A stretch of DNA of 64,000 bases from DATDRS01 sp035291605 (GTDB lineage Bacteria > Chloroflexota > Anaerolineae > Anaerolineales > UBA6663): assembly GCA_035291605.1 (NCBI GenBank), contig DATDRS010000326.1:15392-79391 (forward strand), written 5' to 3'. The notes beneath the pieces are model-generated. The model made no database searches and had not been told where the DNA came from. It saw only the letters and a list, made by a program, of their open reading frames with translations. The translations under genes were made by a program, and so were the position numbers. The first letter of the stretch is position 1. Every line of letters begins with the position of its first letter. Shown here piece by piece: positions 33,459 to 42,940 of this stretch.

Positions 33459-33505
33459 GCCGCTCCTTGAGGCGTGCTGCTCAGGCCCCGGCCACGTCGA
33501 GCGAT

Positions 33506-34459
33506 TTAGAAGAACTGCTTCATCACCTGAATCGCCGCCGGACCGAGCAGCACGATATAAATGGATGGGAAGATCAGGAAGGCCATCGGGATCAGCATCT
33601 TGATTGGCGCCTCGTGGGCCTTCTTCTCGGCGCGCTGGCGCCGGCGGATGCGCATCTGCTCCGATTGGATGCGCAGCACCTTGGCCATGCTCACACCTAA
33701 CTGGTCCGCCTGGATCAGGGCGGCCACGAAACTGGTCATCTCCGGGATCCCCATGCGCTCGGACATGTCGCGCAAGGCGTCGCGGCGCAGCTTGCCCAGG
33801 CGGATTTCCTGGATGACGCGGGCAAACGCCAGGGATAATTCGTTATCCCACTTTTCGCTGACTTTTTGCATCGCCTGGTCAAACCCCAGGCCGGCTTCGA
33901 CGCACACCGTCAGCAGGTCGAGCGCATCGGGCATCGCTTTAAGGATGGCTTCCTGCCGCCGGCTGATCTTGCTGGAGATCAACATAGTGGGCAGGAAGAA
34001 ACCCAGCGCCCCAAACCCCACTGCCGCGCCCACGGCCTTGATCACACCGCCGCGGATGGAGAAAGCCGAGTCGGCCGGCGCGATAATCGTAATAAACAGG
34101 ATGAACACCGCCAGACCCACACTCGCCACAATCCGGATCGCATAGAACGTAACCGGGTCGAGACCTTTCGGGTTGCCGGCCATATCGAGTTGTTTTTCAA
34201 TCGCCTTGAGGGATGACTCCGGCGTAAAGCGCGTGGCAAATTCACCGAAGCGCTTGATCAGCGGCAAGAGGACGCGCTCGGAGAACGGCTGGGAGAGCTC
34301 AATCTCCTCCAAGGTGACGGGCGTCTCGCGGGTGGAATACTCGGCCAGGCGCGCCTGCAAGGGGTCCGCCTCGGCCTGCGCCTGCCGCCCCACGATCACC
34401 AGCATCACGGCCACGATGATGACGAGGATGATGATCCCGACGACGATTAAGGGGCCCAT
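33506..34459 (-). CDS. tadC: Tad machinery inner-membrane protein TadC (T2SSF domain)
   Basis: A 317-residue membrane protein. There is one N-terminal helix (3-24), then a pair of helices around 105-160, a cytosolic T2SSF domain (about 170-290: AMPDALDLLTVCVEAGLGFDQA) and a C-terminal helix. The T2SSF domain contacts the motor ATPase and drives pilin assembly. TadC usually works as a pair with TadB, encoded 29 nt upstream. The ribosome site is GGAGG. Confidence 0.92.
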   Translation of the reverse strand: MGPLIVVGIIILVIIVAVMLVIVGRQAQAEADPLQARLAEYSTRETPVTLEEIELSQPFSERVLLPLIKRFGEFATRFTPESSLKAIEKQLDMAGNPKGLDPVTFYAIRIVASVGLAVFILFITIIAPADSAFSIRGGVIKAVGAAVGFGALGFFLPTMLISSKISRRQEAILKAMPDALDLLTVCVEAGLGFDQAMQKVSEKWDNELSLAFARVIQEIRLGKLRRDALRDMSERMGIPEMTSFVAALIQADQLGVSMAKVLRIQSEQMRIRRRQRAEKKAHEAPIKMLIPMAFLIFPSIYIVLLGPAAIQVMKQFF

Positions 34460-34487
34460 AGTCTTACCTCCTCACCGCTCCACGCAG

Positions 34488-35462
34488 CTAAATTTCGATG
34501 TTGACGATCTTCATGATGATCGCAAAGCCAATGCCGATCATCAAGAAGACGGTGACGATCATGGCAATCCCGCACAGTTGAAAGCGACTCTTCTCCCAGA
34601 GCTGGCCCATGTATTCCGGGTTGATGAGCGTCAGGAAGAGGCCTAACCCGATCGGCAGCAGGGAAATGACATAGCCCGTCATCATCCCCTGCGCGGTCAG
34701 CGTGGCAATCTCGCCTTTGATGCGAACCCGCTCGCGGATGGTGAAGGAGATGGTATCCAGGATTTCGGCCAGGTTGCCGCCGACTTCCCGCTGGACGTTG
34801 ATCGCCGTGACTACAAAGTCCAGGTCCTTACTGGGGATGCGGCGCGTCAGGTTTCCCAGAGCCCCCTCCATAGGCAGGCCCAATTGCATCTCCTGCACCA
34901 CGCGCCGGAACTCGGTTGACATGGGCGGAGGCATTTCTCTTCCCACGGACTCGAGCGCCTGCATCACGCTGTAGCCCGCGCGCAGGCCGTTCACGGTCAG
35001 GTTGAGCATGTCGCCCAATTGGTTATCAAATCGAGTCAGGCGCGACTTCTGCTGCGAGCCGACGTACATGCGCGGCAGGAACAATCCGCCGACGCCCGCG
35101 AGCGCGCCCCACAGCGGTCCTTTTAAGAACCAAACCGCGGCGAACAGGCCGAAGGCGACAATGACATGCAGGGCCAGATATTCGCCGACCGTCAGCTTCA
35201 AGTCGGCGCGGGCCAGTTCGCGCGAGATGTTCTCGGCGAAACCGCGGCCAGCCAGCGCCTGATTGAGGCGATCAGCGAGGAAGCTGGGCCGAGGGCCTTC
35301 CGCGACCTCCTGCGACCCGGCCGCGGGGGCCACGGCCTGCCCGGCCTGAGTGAATTGCCCCAGGCGCTCTTCGACGGTGGAGCGGCGGCGGCTCAGGGCA
35401 AAGAAAACCACGCCGCCAATCATGGCCAGAACGACCACAGCGATGATGATGCCGAGAACCAT
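34488..35462 (-). CDS. tadB: Tad machinery inner-membrane protein TadB (T2SSF domain)
   Basis: A 324-residue membrane protein: N-terminal helix (3-25), a helix pair around 105-135 (HVIVAFGLFAAVWFL), a T2SSF domain (about 150-275: QLGDMLNLTVNGLRAGYSVMQA) and two C-terminal helices. With TadC it forms the membrane platform of Tad/Flp pili. It lies 49 nt downstream of cpaF. The ATG has only a distant GGAGG (12 nt). Confidence 0.92.
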   Translation of the reverse strand: MVLGIIIAVVVLAMIGGVVFFALSRRRSTVEERLGQFTQAGQAVAPAAGSQEVAEGPRPSFLADRLNQALAGRGFAENISRELARADLKLTVGEYLALHVIVAFGLFAAVWFLKGPLWGALAGVGGLFLPRMYVGSQQKSRLTRFDNQLGDMLNLTVNGLRAGYSVMQALESVGREMPPPMSTEFRRVVQEMQLGLPMEGALGNLTRRIPSKDLDFVVTAINVQREVGGNLAEILDTISFTIRERVRIKGEIATLTAQGMMTGYVISLLPIGLGLFLTLINPEYMGQLWEKSRFQLCGIAMIVTVFLMIGIGFAIIMKIVNIEI

Positions 35463-35511
35463 GTGCTTGCTTCGCCTCCCGGATTACGAGGGCCGACCCC
35501 GGTGCCCCGGT

Positions 35512-36942
<1,431 letters not shown>

Positions 36943-36974
36943 ATCACCACCTCACCATGCATACCAGCCAACGG

Positions 36975-38225
36975 CTAGCGACGATCAAACAACGAGCGCG
37001 GCTTCGCCGGCGCGGTTTTGGCCGGCGCCGCCGCCGCCTTCGGCGCGAATTCCTCTTTGATCCTCTGCGCCAACTCGATGACCCCCGGCGTCGGCGGCAG
37101 ACTCCTGGCGTTCGGGGCGGTGACGAACGGCACGCCGTTGTTGATCGAAGTGTGGACGGTCCGTTCGTCACCCAATATCTGCGCCTTGACCGGGTGCTTG
37201 AGATTCTCCTCCACGCTCGCCGCCGAAATTCCGCCGCTCTTAGCCATCCGATTCATGATCAGCAGAATCTTGTCCGGCGGGTATTCCAGCTTCTCCGCCA
37301 AGTCGAAGAACTTCTTGGCGTTCGCCAGGGACGGGATATCCGGCGTCGCAATTAACACAATCCGGTCCGAGGCGTCAAAAACCGCCAGTTCCGTGTCCCG
37401 CAGCGCCGAGGCCATATCCACAATAACATAATTAAAGAAATCCGCCAATGTGTCAAGGACCTTCTTGAGTGTGGCCGCAGTGACCAGTTCCGAGTCCTCC
37501 GGGGTCGGCACGCCCAACAGCACTTTGACGCCTGTGGGATGGGCGACGAGCACGCTCTGGATGTATTCCTCATTGAGTTCGTCTTCGGCGGCCTGGGTCA
37601 GGTTGGCAATGTTATGCTTGCCCTTCAGGTTGAAGAACACGCCGATATCGCCGAATTGGGTGTTCGCATCCACCACCACTACCTTGCTGTCGTCGCCTTG
37701 CAGCGCAATCGCCATATTGGTGGCGACGGTGGTTTTCCCAGAGCCGCCTTTGGGGCTGAAGACTGAGATGATCTTGCCGTTGACGCCCCCCCTGCCCGCC
37801 GCGGCCGCCGCCTGCGCTGGCGGGGCGGCCATCATCTGCTCCCGCTGGCGGCTCATCTCCCCCAAGCGCCGGATCGTTTGAATCAACTCATCTACCGAAG
37901 GCGGCTTTGGCAGAAAGTCGCGCGCGCCGGCCAGCATGGCTCGCCTGAGATAATCCGTGTCGCTTTGCACCGAGACGATCACGATCTGCGCGCTCGGCAC
38001 TTCCTTGACGATGACGCCCGTAGCCTGAATGCCGTCCATGTCCGGCATATTAATGTCCATCAGGACGACGTGCGGCTTGGCCTCCTTGGCGAGCTGGATG
38101 CCTTCTTTGCCAGTGCGCGCCATCCCCACGACGTCAATGTCAGGCTCGAATTGCAGCAGTTTGCGGATGTTCTCGCGGGTTTCCGCGATGTCATCCACAA
38201 TCAGGACACGGATTTTCTCAGACAT
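36975..38225 (-). CDS. cpaE: CpaE/TadZ-like localisation protein: receiver plus ParA-type ATPase
   Basis: A 416-residue cytosolic protein. An N-terminal receiver domain (about 4-122) keeps its acidic pair DD (11-12) and phosphoacceptor D57 (VVLMDINMP), so unlike many TadZ proteins it could be truly phosphorylated. After an Ala-rich linker the MinD/ParA domain (about 148-395) has the deviant Walker A SPKGGSGKTT and VIVDMASALRDTELAVFDAS. Such proteins place the Tad machine at a cell site. The C-terminus is Ala/Pro/Lys-rich. Ribosome site GAAGGA. Confidence 0.9.
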   Translation of the reverse strand: MSEKIRVLIVDDIAETRENIRKLLQFEPDIDVVGMARTGKEGIQLAKEAKPHVVLMDINMPDMDGIQATGVIVKEVPSAQIVIVSVQSDTDYLRRAMLAGARDFLPKPPSVDELIQTIRRLGEMSRQREQMMAAPPAQAAAAAGRGGVNGKIISVFSPKGGSGKTTVATNMAIALQGDDSKVVVVDANTQFGDIGVFFNLKGKHNIANLTQAAEDELNEEYIQSVLVAHPTGVKVLLGVPTPEDSELVTAATLKKVLDTLADFFNYVIVDMASALRDTELAVFDASDRIVLIATPDIPSLANAKKFFDLAEKLEYPPDKILLIMNRMAKSGGISAASVEENLKHPVKAQILGDERTVHTSINNGVPFVTAPNARSLPPTPGVIELAQRIKEEFAPKAAAAPAKTAPAKPRSLFDRR

Positions 38226-38248
38226 AGAAATCCTTCGATCCGATCACC

Positions 38249-39394
38249 TCAGGGTACTGGGGTCGGCGTGGGGGCTGCCAGAGAATTATCCAACCCGTAG
38301 TTGAGCTTCGACGGCACGGCAATATTGAAACGTTCGAACATGTATTGCATCGTCACGCTCTCGGTATCCTGGCGCGAGATGTCGCCAGCCGAGCGGAGCG
38401 TAAAAGTAATTTGGACAGCGCCCGGGTACTGCACCATCAGTTCCTTCACGTAGTTCAGCACCAAAGTATCCTGCGGGGATACGATTAAGGTGATGGTGTC
38501 GGGCGGCGCAGGTGTATCGGTGGGCAGTGGCGCAGGCGGTTGGGTCACGTTCGGGTCGGGCGTGGGCGTGGGCGGCGGCAGGGTCGGGAAGAGCGCCTCC
38601 ACGAAGTCGCCGATATGCAGCACCGTCGCGTCCTGAATGATCCCCTGCGTCACCAGGCGCCCCCGCTGGTTTTCAGAGGGGATGACATAGAAATCCTGTC
38701 CTACCGTGGCGTCCCGCTCACCCCGGCCAAACGGCTGCGGTTTCGGTTCAGCGCCGCCCCCCTCCGTGGGCGGGACCACCAGAGCCACCAACCCCGCGGG
38801 GATGCCGGTCGCCGGGTCACCCGGGCTGGGCGGCCGGACGTTCATCGTCAAGTTAGGCAGGACGGTCTGGAAGTTCTGGTCAATATCCACCAGCCACATG
38901 GAGACAATGACGTTGACGTGATCTCCGTCCTTAATGCCCAGGGCCACACCGTTTCTCTTGTCATATTGGAGCGTAATCGCCTGCTGCCCATCCGGGATCT
39001 GCGCCGCTGCGTCTGAGCCGCTAGGTGAAAGCTGATCCAGGCTCTGCACCACCATACTGGAAAGGATCGGCATCCCGCGGTCAATATCAAATTTAGCTCG
39101 TGTGTTCACAATCTGGAGCGCGTCCGTGACCGCATTCAGAGGCACAATCGCCGTCGGCCAGGGATACATCGAGATGGCCTCGGTCGGGATGACGACCCCG
39201 CGAGGCAAATCCTGAGCCGCGACCAGGACCGGCAGGAGCGGCTCCGGTGTCGCCGTCACCTCCACAGGAGTCGGCTCAACGCCAGGCCCAACCGCACTCC
39301 CGGGACCTAAAAGAAAAAACCAAGCCGCGCCTCCCCCTACGGCGATGAGGATTAACAGTAGAGCTATGACGATAAGCATGCGGCTGCGAGCCAT
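38249..39394 (-). CDS. cpaB: Tad/Flp pilus assembly protein CpaB (RcpC), SAF domain
   Basis: A 381-residue exported protein anchored by an N-terminal helix (about 7-28). A Pro/Thr/Glu linker is followed by a SAF domain (about 50-110: PVLVAAQDLPRGVVIPTEAI, then a second beta part) and a C-terminal domain interrupted by a long Pro/Thr linker (PPPTPTPDPNVTQPPAPLPT). In diderms CpaB interacts with the secretin. No secretin is seen here, so it probably bridges the pilus and the wall. It begins the five-gene Tad transcript: promoter 45 nt upstream, ribosome site AGGAGG. Confidence 0.88.
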   Translation of the reverse strand: MARSRMLIVIALLLILIAVGGGAAWFFLLGPGSAVGPGVEPTPVEVTATPEPLLPVLVAAQDLPRGVVIPTEAISMYPWPTAIVPLNAVTDALQIVNTRAKFDIDRGMPILSSMVVQSLDQLSPSGSDAAAQIPDGQQAITLQYDKRNGVALGIKDGDHVNVIVSMWLVDIDQNFQTVLPNLTMNVRPPSPGDPATGIPAGLVALVVPPTEGGGAEPKPQPFGRGERDATVGQDFYVIPSENQRGRLVTQGIIQDATVLHIGDFVEALFPTLPPPTPTPDPNVTQPPAPLPTDTPAPPDTITLIVSPQDTLVLNYVKELMVQYPGAVQITFTLRSAGDISRQDTESVTMQYMFERFNIAVPSKLNYGLDNSLAAPTPTPVP

Positions 39395-39437
39395 GAAATC
39401 CTCCTGAGCAATGGGCGCCTGGAATCAGAACGGGCGT

Positions 39438-39465
39438 ATGATACTTCCATCGAAGGAAAAGTCAA
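39438..39465 (-). promoter_or_regulatory. Promoter of the cpaB-tadC operon
   Basis: Reverse strand: TTGACT (complement of 39460-39465), 16-nt spacer, TATCAT (complement of 39438-39443). It lies in the 184-nt gap after the kinase gene; the rest of the gap (39466-39578) shows no gene. Confidence 0.6.
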
Positions 39466-39578
39466 GCAAAGCCCACACTTTTCCTCTTCCTCAATCAACA
39501 CGGAAGTCCGCAGCAAACTCAGCCCGATCTACTCGAGTTTACAGAACAGGATCAACAGGTCAGGCGCTGGCTCTGTAA

Positions 39579-40634
39579 CTACGCTCCCTCAGGTGGAATG
39601 GCCGGGACATCCATAACCACCTGAGTTCCGTGCCCGACTTGGCTGTCAATCTGAAGCTCGCCGCCGAGGAGTTCGATCCGCTCCTTGAGCGTGGGCAGGC
39701 CGATCGTCTTTTGTTTGCCTCCGAAGGCCGCCTCGACATCGAAGCCTTTGCCATTGTCTTCCACCGCCACGCGCACACGCGTATCATCCGTATCCATGGT
39801 GATCCGCACTTGCGAGGCCTGCGCATGGTTGCGAATGTTCCCTAGCAGTTCCTGAATGGCGCGGAAAATCATAATTTCGCGCACCGCCTCAAGGCGGCGC
39901 TCCGCGCCCGTGACCGTCAGCGTCATCTGGATCCCGCTCTTCTCCTTGAAAGTCTCCACGTACCGCTTGATCGTCGGCACCAGGCCGAGGTCATCCAGCA
40001 TCATCGGGCGCAGATCAAAAATAAAGTCGCGCACCTTCTGAAGGGTTGATGAGGCCGCCATCTTGAGGCTTCCCAGCTCGGCTTTGGCGCGCTCCGGGTC
40101 CACCTCAAATAGCCGCATGGCGATATCCGACTGGAGGATAAAATTGGACAAGGCCTGCGCCGGGCCATCGTGAATCTGGCGTGAGAGACGCTGGCGCTCA
40201 GCCTCCTGCGCCTCGACCACGCGCACGATGGTCGGCTTGCCATCGGCCGCCCCGCCGCCGGACAGGACAGCCGCGCCGCTGGTCTGCAAGGCCTCGAGCG
40301 TCCGCGTCAGGTACTCGGCCAGGCGCTCCAGGTTAGCCTGATCGCTTTGCAGTTTTTCCAACTGGCCGCGCATGGTGAACAGGCGTTGCTGTGAGTCCAG
40401 CGTATTGTCATAGGCCGTCTTGAGGTCTGCCTTGGAGATCGCGTCCAGATTGGCCTGCACCTGCCGCAGTTGCGCGGTGAGCGTGGCGTTCCGCTGCGCC
40501 AGCTTGTTCACTTCCGTCTGGCTCTGCGTCACCATCATATTCAACTCACGCAAATCGCGCTGCGTCTGCTCCAATTCGGCCTGGATTTGCTCAATCAGTT
40601 CCTGAATGGGTGAAGGGCCTGCCCGAGGCGGCAT
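39579..40634 (-). CDS. DegS/NarX-type sensor histidine kinase
   Basis: A 351-residue soluble kinase. The first 115 residues form a long coiled coil (heptads rich in L, Q, E). A HisKA_3 domain follows with the phosphoacceptor H155 in RQIHDGPAQALSN, then a HATPase_c domain (about 250-345) with IQELLGNIRNHAQ and VEDNGKGF. It has no membrane segment or obvious sensor domain, like DegS. It ends 13 nt after the regulator gene (start codon at 40634, ribosome site AAGGAG), so both are co-transcribed. Autophosphorylated H155 should pass phosphate to D56 of the partner. Confidence 0.92.
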   Translation of the reverse strand: MPPRAGPSPIQELIEQIQAELEQTQRDLRELNMMVTQSQTEVNKLAQRNATLTAQLRQVQANLDAISKADLKTAYDNTLDSQQRLFTMRGQLEKLQSDQANLERLAEYLTRTLEALQTSGAAVLSGGGAADGKPTIVRVVEAQEAERQRLSRQIHDGPAQALSNFILQSDIAMRLFEVDPERAKAELGSLKMAASSTLQKVRDFIFDLRPMMLDDLGLVPTIKRYVETFKEKSGIQMTLTVTGAERRLEAVREIMIFRAIQELLGNIRNHAQASQVRITMDTDDTRVRVAVEDNGKGFDVEAAFGGKQKTIGLPTLKERIELLGGELQIDSQVGHGTQVVMDVPAIPPEGA

Positions 40635-40646
40635 ACGGACTGCTCC

Positions 40647-41363
40647 TTATGGTTTCAGTTTCGGTTCCTTCGAACTCTGGGAATCTTGAAGCCGCACCCA
40701 GCCGTGCCGCAATGCGTACACCGCGGCCTGCGTCCGGTCTTCGACGTCGAGTTTCTGCAAGATGGCCGTCATATGATTCTTAACGGTCTGATGACTGATG
40801 CCCAGCGAATAGGCGATTTCCTTGTTGCTCAAGCCGCGCGTGACATATTCGAGGATCTCCATTTCGCGAGGCGAGAGCGGCGAAAAGGCTTCGCGTTCCT
40901 CGTCGACATAGGGGCGTCCGGCCTTCTCCACGCCTTTCTCCAGCCACACCTGCAGGCCCTCGTGATCAAAGACCTGATCGCCGATGATATAGTGCCCCTG
41001 GACCACCTGCCGGAGCACCTGAATTAATTTATGCGGGGTCACGTCTTTGGGGCAATAGGCCGAAGCTCCCGCTCGGAAAGCGTGCAGGACCTGTTCGACG
41101 TCGTCATAGGCCGTTAGTACGATCACGGCCGCCGTCGAGCGCTCGGAGCGCAATTGGCGCGTAACCTGCAAGCCATTCAGGCCGGGCAGATTGATGTCCA
41201 GGAGGATGGCGTCCGGCTTGTGTTGGCGGGATAACTCGAGCGCCTCTTGCCCGTTAGAGCCTTCGCCCACCAGGTCGACATCAGACTCGCTGCGCAGGAC
41301 ATCTCGCAGCCCTTGCCGGAAGAGGGGATGATCATCAATGACGAGGACGCGAATCTTTTCCAT
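40647..41363 (-). CDS. NarL/FixJ (DegU-like) response regulator
   Basis: A 238-residue DNA-binding regulator. The receiver domain has DD at 10-11 and phosphoacceptor D56 (LLDINLP), with switch residues T and K (VIVLTAYDD, YCPKDVTP). The C-terminal LuxR-type helix-turn-helix (about 165-225) reads LSPREMEILEYVTRGLSNKE. It pairs with the kinase just downstream. Lying directly upstream of the Tad operon on the same strand, it is a reasonable candidate regulator of that operon; no binding site was identified. Confidence 0.93.
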   Translation of the reverse strand: MEKIRVLVIDDHPLFRQGLRDVLRSESDVDLVGEGSNGQEALELSRQHKPDAILLDINLPGLNGLQVTRQLRSERSTAAVIVLTAYDDVEQVLHAFRAGASAYCPKDVTPHKLIQVLRQVVQGHYIIGDQVFDHEGLQVWLEKGVEKAGRPYVDEEREAFSPLSPREMEILEYVTRGLSNKEIAYSLGISHQTVKNHMTAILQKLDVEDRTQAAVYALRHGWVRLQDSQSSKEPKLKP

Positions 41364-41414
41364 ATGGCCTTGTTGGAGAGCCAGGCGAACCCTAATCAGG
41401 CTTCATCCTCAGGG

Positions 41415-41443
41415 AGTATAGCAGAAGGACAAACCCAACGCAA
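41415..41443 (-). promoter_or_regulatory. Promoter of the DegSU-like pair
   Basis: Reverse strand: TTGCGT (complement of 41438-41443), 17-nt spacer, TATACT (complement of 41415-41420). Predicted leader about 45 nt. Confidence 0.6.
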
Positions 41444-41464
41444 ACACAGCCACCCCCTCCCGGC

Positions 41465-42940
41465 CTAGGGACGGGCTATCGGCCAACGATAAACCGCCAT
41501 GTTCTCTCCCCCAGCCTGGGGACTGTAGGGCGCGTGGGTGCTGTAGATTGGCGGACCGAGTGGGCGCACCAGACCGGGATACCAATCAGGGAACGTCACG
41601 AGATACTCCGCGCCGGAAGCCGTCAGCCAGTCCCGCAGCCGGTCCTCATCCCGGATAAAGGGGACGACCTCCGGCGAGGCCAGTCCGGCCATATCCAGCA
41701 ACCGCCGCTCGCCAAAATAACCCAGCGCCCCGATGTCGTGCGCCGCGACGAGCGCGTCTGCCGGCGTGTTCTGGTTGATCCAACGCGCCGTAGCAACCAT
41801 TTCCGTCTCGATGATCCGCACGTCGCGCATATAGGCCAGCGCCCCGTTGAGCCAGAAGGCGATGACCAGCACCCCTGTGGCGGCCAGCCAGACACGGCTG
41901 AGGATGCGCAGCCAGGGTTTGGGCGTGTGGAGATTCAGCCACTGTGCCGTCCCCCCGGCGCCCGCCGCCACGAGCGCCGGGATCACCGGCATGAGATAGC
42001 GGCCATGCTGATAGGTGACGGGGAGCCGGACGATGTAAGCGGCGATGAAGGTGATGGCCCAGCCGATCGGGAGGAACGCTTCCCATTGTCGCGCCTGGCT
42101 CGACCGCCAGGCTGCCCAAACGATCCCTGGCCCAAGGAGGGCCTGCGCGCCCACAAATGGCAGCTGGCCCAACTGAATCATCCGCGTCGATAGCGGCGCT
42201 TGACGCTGAAGGGCGTACTCGGCGGCTTTCGCGTAATAAGTGTTCGGCCAGACTGATCCGGCCAGCCATTGATTGAAGGCGAGGTAAGGAAGGACAACAA
42301 CGCCGAAGCCGAGCAAGCCTGCGAGCAGGTTGCGCCGGTCGCGCGGGCGGGAAAAAAATATGCGGGCCAACGCAAACGGCAGCAAGGTGAGTCCATCCGG
42401 ACGGGCAAGCAGGCTCGCCCCTACACACAATCCAATCCATACGGCCCGTTCCGGCGCAATCACAAAGACGGAGAGCGCGAGCGCGGAGAACAGCAGCGTC
42501 TCCATGCCCGAGGCGGCAGCCCACGCCAGATGCCATTCGAGCGCGACGAACACGCCCGCCAGCAGCGCGGCGAGAGGGTGTCCCGGCCAGAGGGTGAGGG
42601 TGAGGCGATAGGCGAGCCAGGCATTAAAGCCGAGGAGTACCGCGCCCAAGGTGTACGTCCAGAGGTGATAATCAATGTGGAGCAGGTAGCCAAGCGTCAA
42701 TAATGTCGTCCACAGCGGCGAGGTGGAGCCGGCCGAGGGCTGGCCGGGGATGAACGCCAGTTGGTGAAGCCTGGCCAGGTTGCGCGCGTAGGTCTGGTGA
42801 ATCCAGGCGTCGTCGAGCGGGAAGCCGATGAAGCCGCTGGCGTAACTCAGGCCGAGGTAGAGCAAGACGGAGAGGGGAGGCAGGAGGAAGAAGAGGGCAC
42901 GGCGTGAAGCCAGAGGCAGAGGGCGTGAGGCGGAGTTCAT
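41465..42940 (-). CDS. GT-C type membrane glycosyltransferase (AftB/LphB-like pattern)
   Basis: A 491-residue protein with about ten membrane helices. The first outer loop has LDDAWIHQTYARNLARLHQL and PSAGSTSPLWTTLLTL, the catalytic-loop pattern of polyprenyl-phosphate-sugar-using GT-C enzymes. A C-terminal outer domain (about 385-490) contains AAHDIGALGYFGERRLLDMAGLASPEV. The protein at 51407-52963 shares both blocks and is a paralogue. Donor and acceptor are unknown. It is the last of six tandem reverse genes and overlaps the upstream one by 4 nt (ATGA). Confidence 0.8.
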   Translation of the reverse strand: MNSASRPLPLASRRALFFLLPPLSVLLYLGLSYASGFIGFPLDDAWIHQTYARNLARLHQLAFIPGQPSAGSTSPLWTTLLTLGYLLHIDYHLWTYTLGAVLLGFNAWLAYRLTLTLWPGHPLAALLAGVFVALEWHLAWAAASGMETLLFSALALSVFVIAPERAVWIGLCVGASLLARPDGLTLLPFALARIFFSRPRDRRNLLAGLLGFGVVVLPYLAFNQWLAGSVWPNTYYAKAAEYALQRQAPLSTRMIQLGQLPFVGAQALLGPGIVWAAWRSSQARQWEAFLPIGWAITFIAAYIVRLPVTYQHGRYLMPVIPALVAAGAGGTAQWLNLHTPKPWLRILSRVWLAATGVLVIAFWLNGALAYMRDVRIIETEMVATARWINQNTPADALVAAHDIGALGYFGERRLLDMAGLASPEVVPFIRDEDRLRDWLTASGAEYLVTFPDWYPGLVRPLGPPIYSTHAPYSPQAGGENMAVYRWPIARP

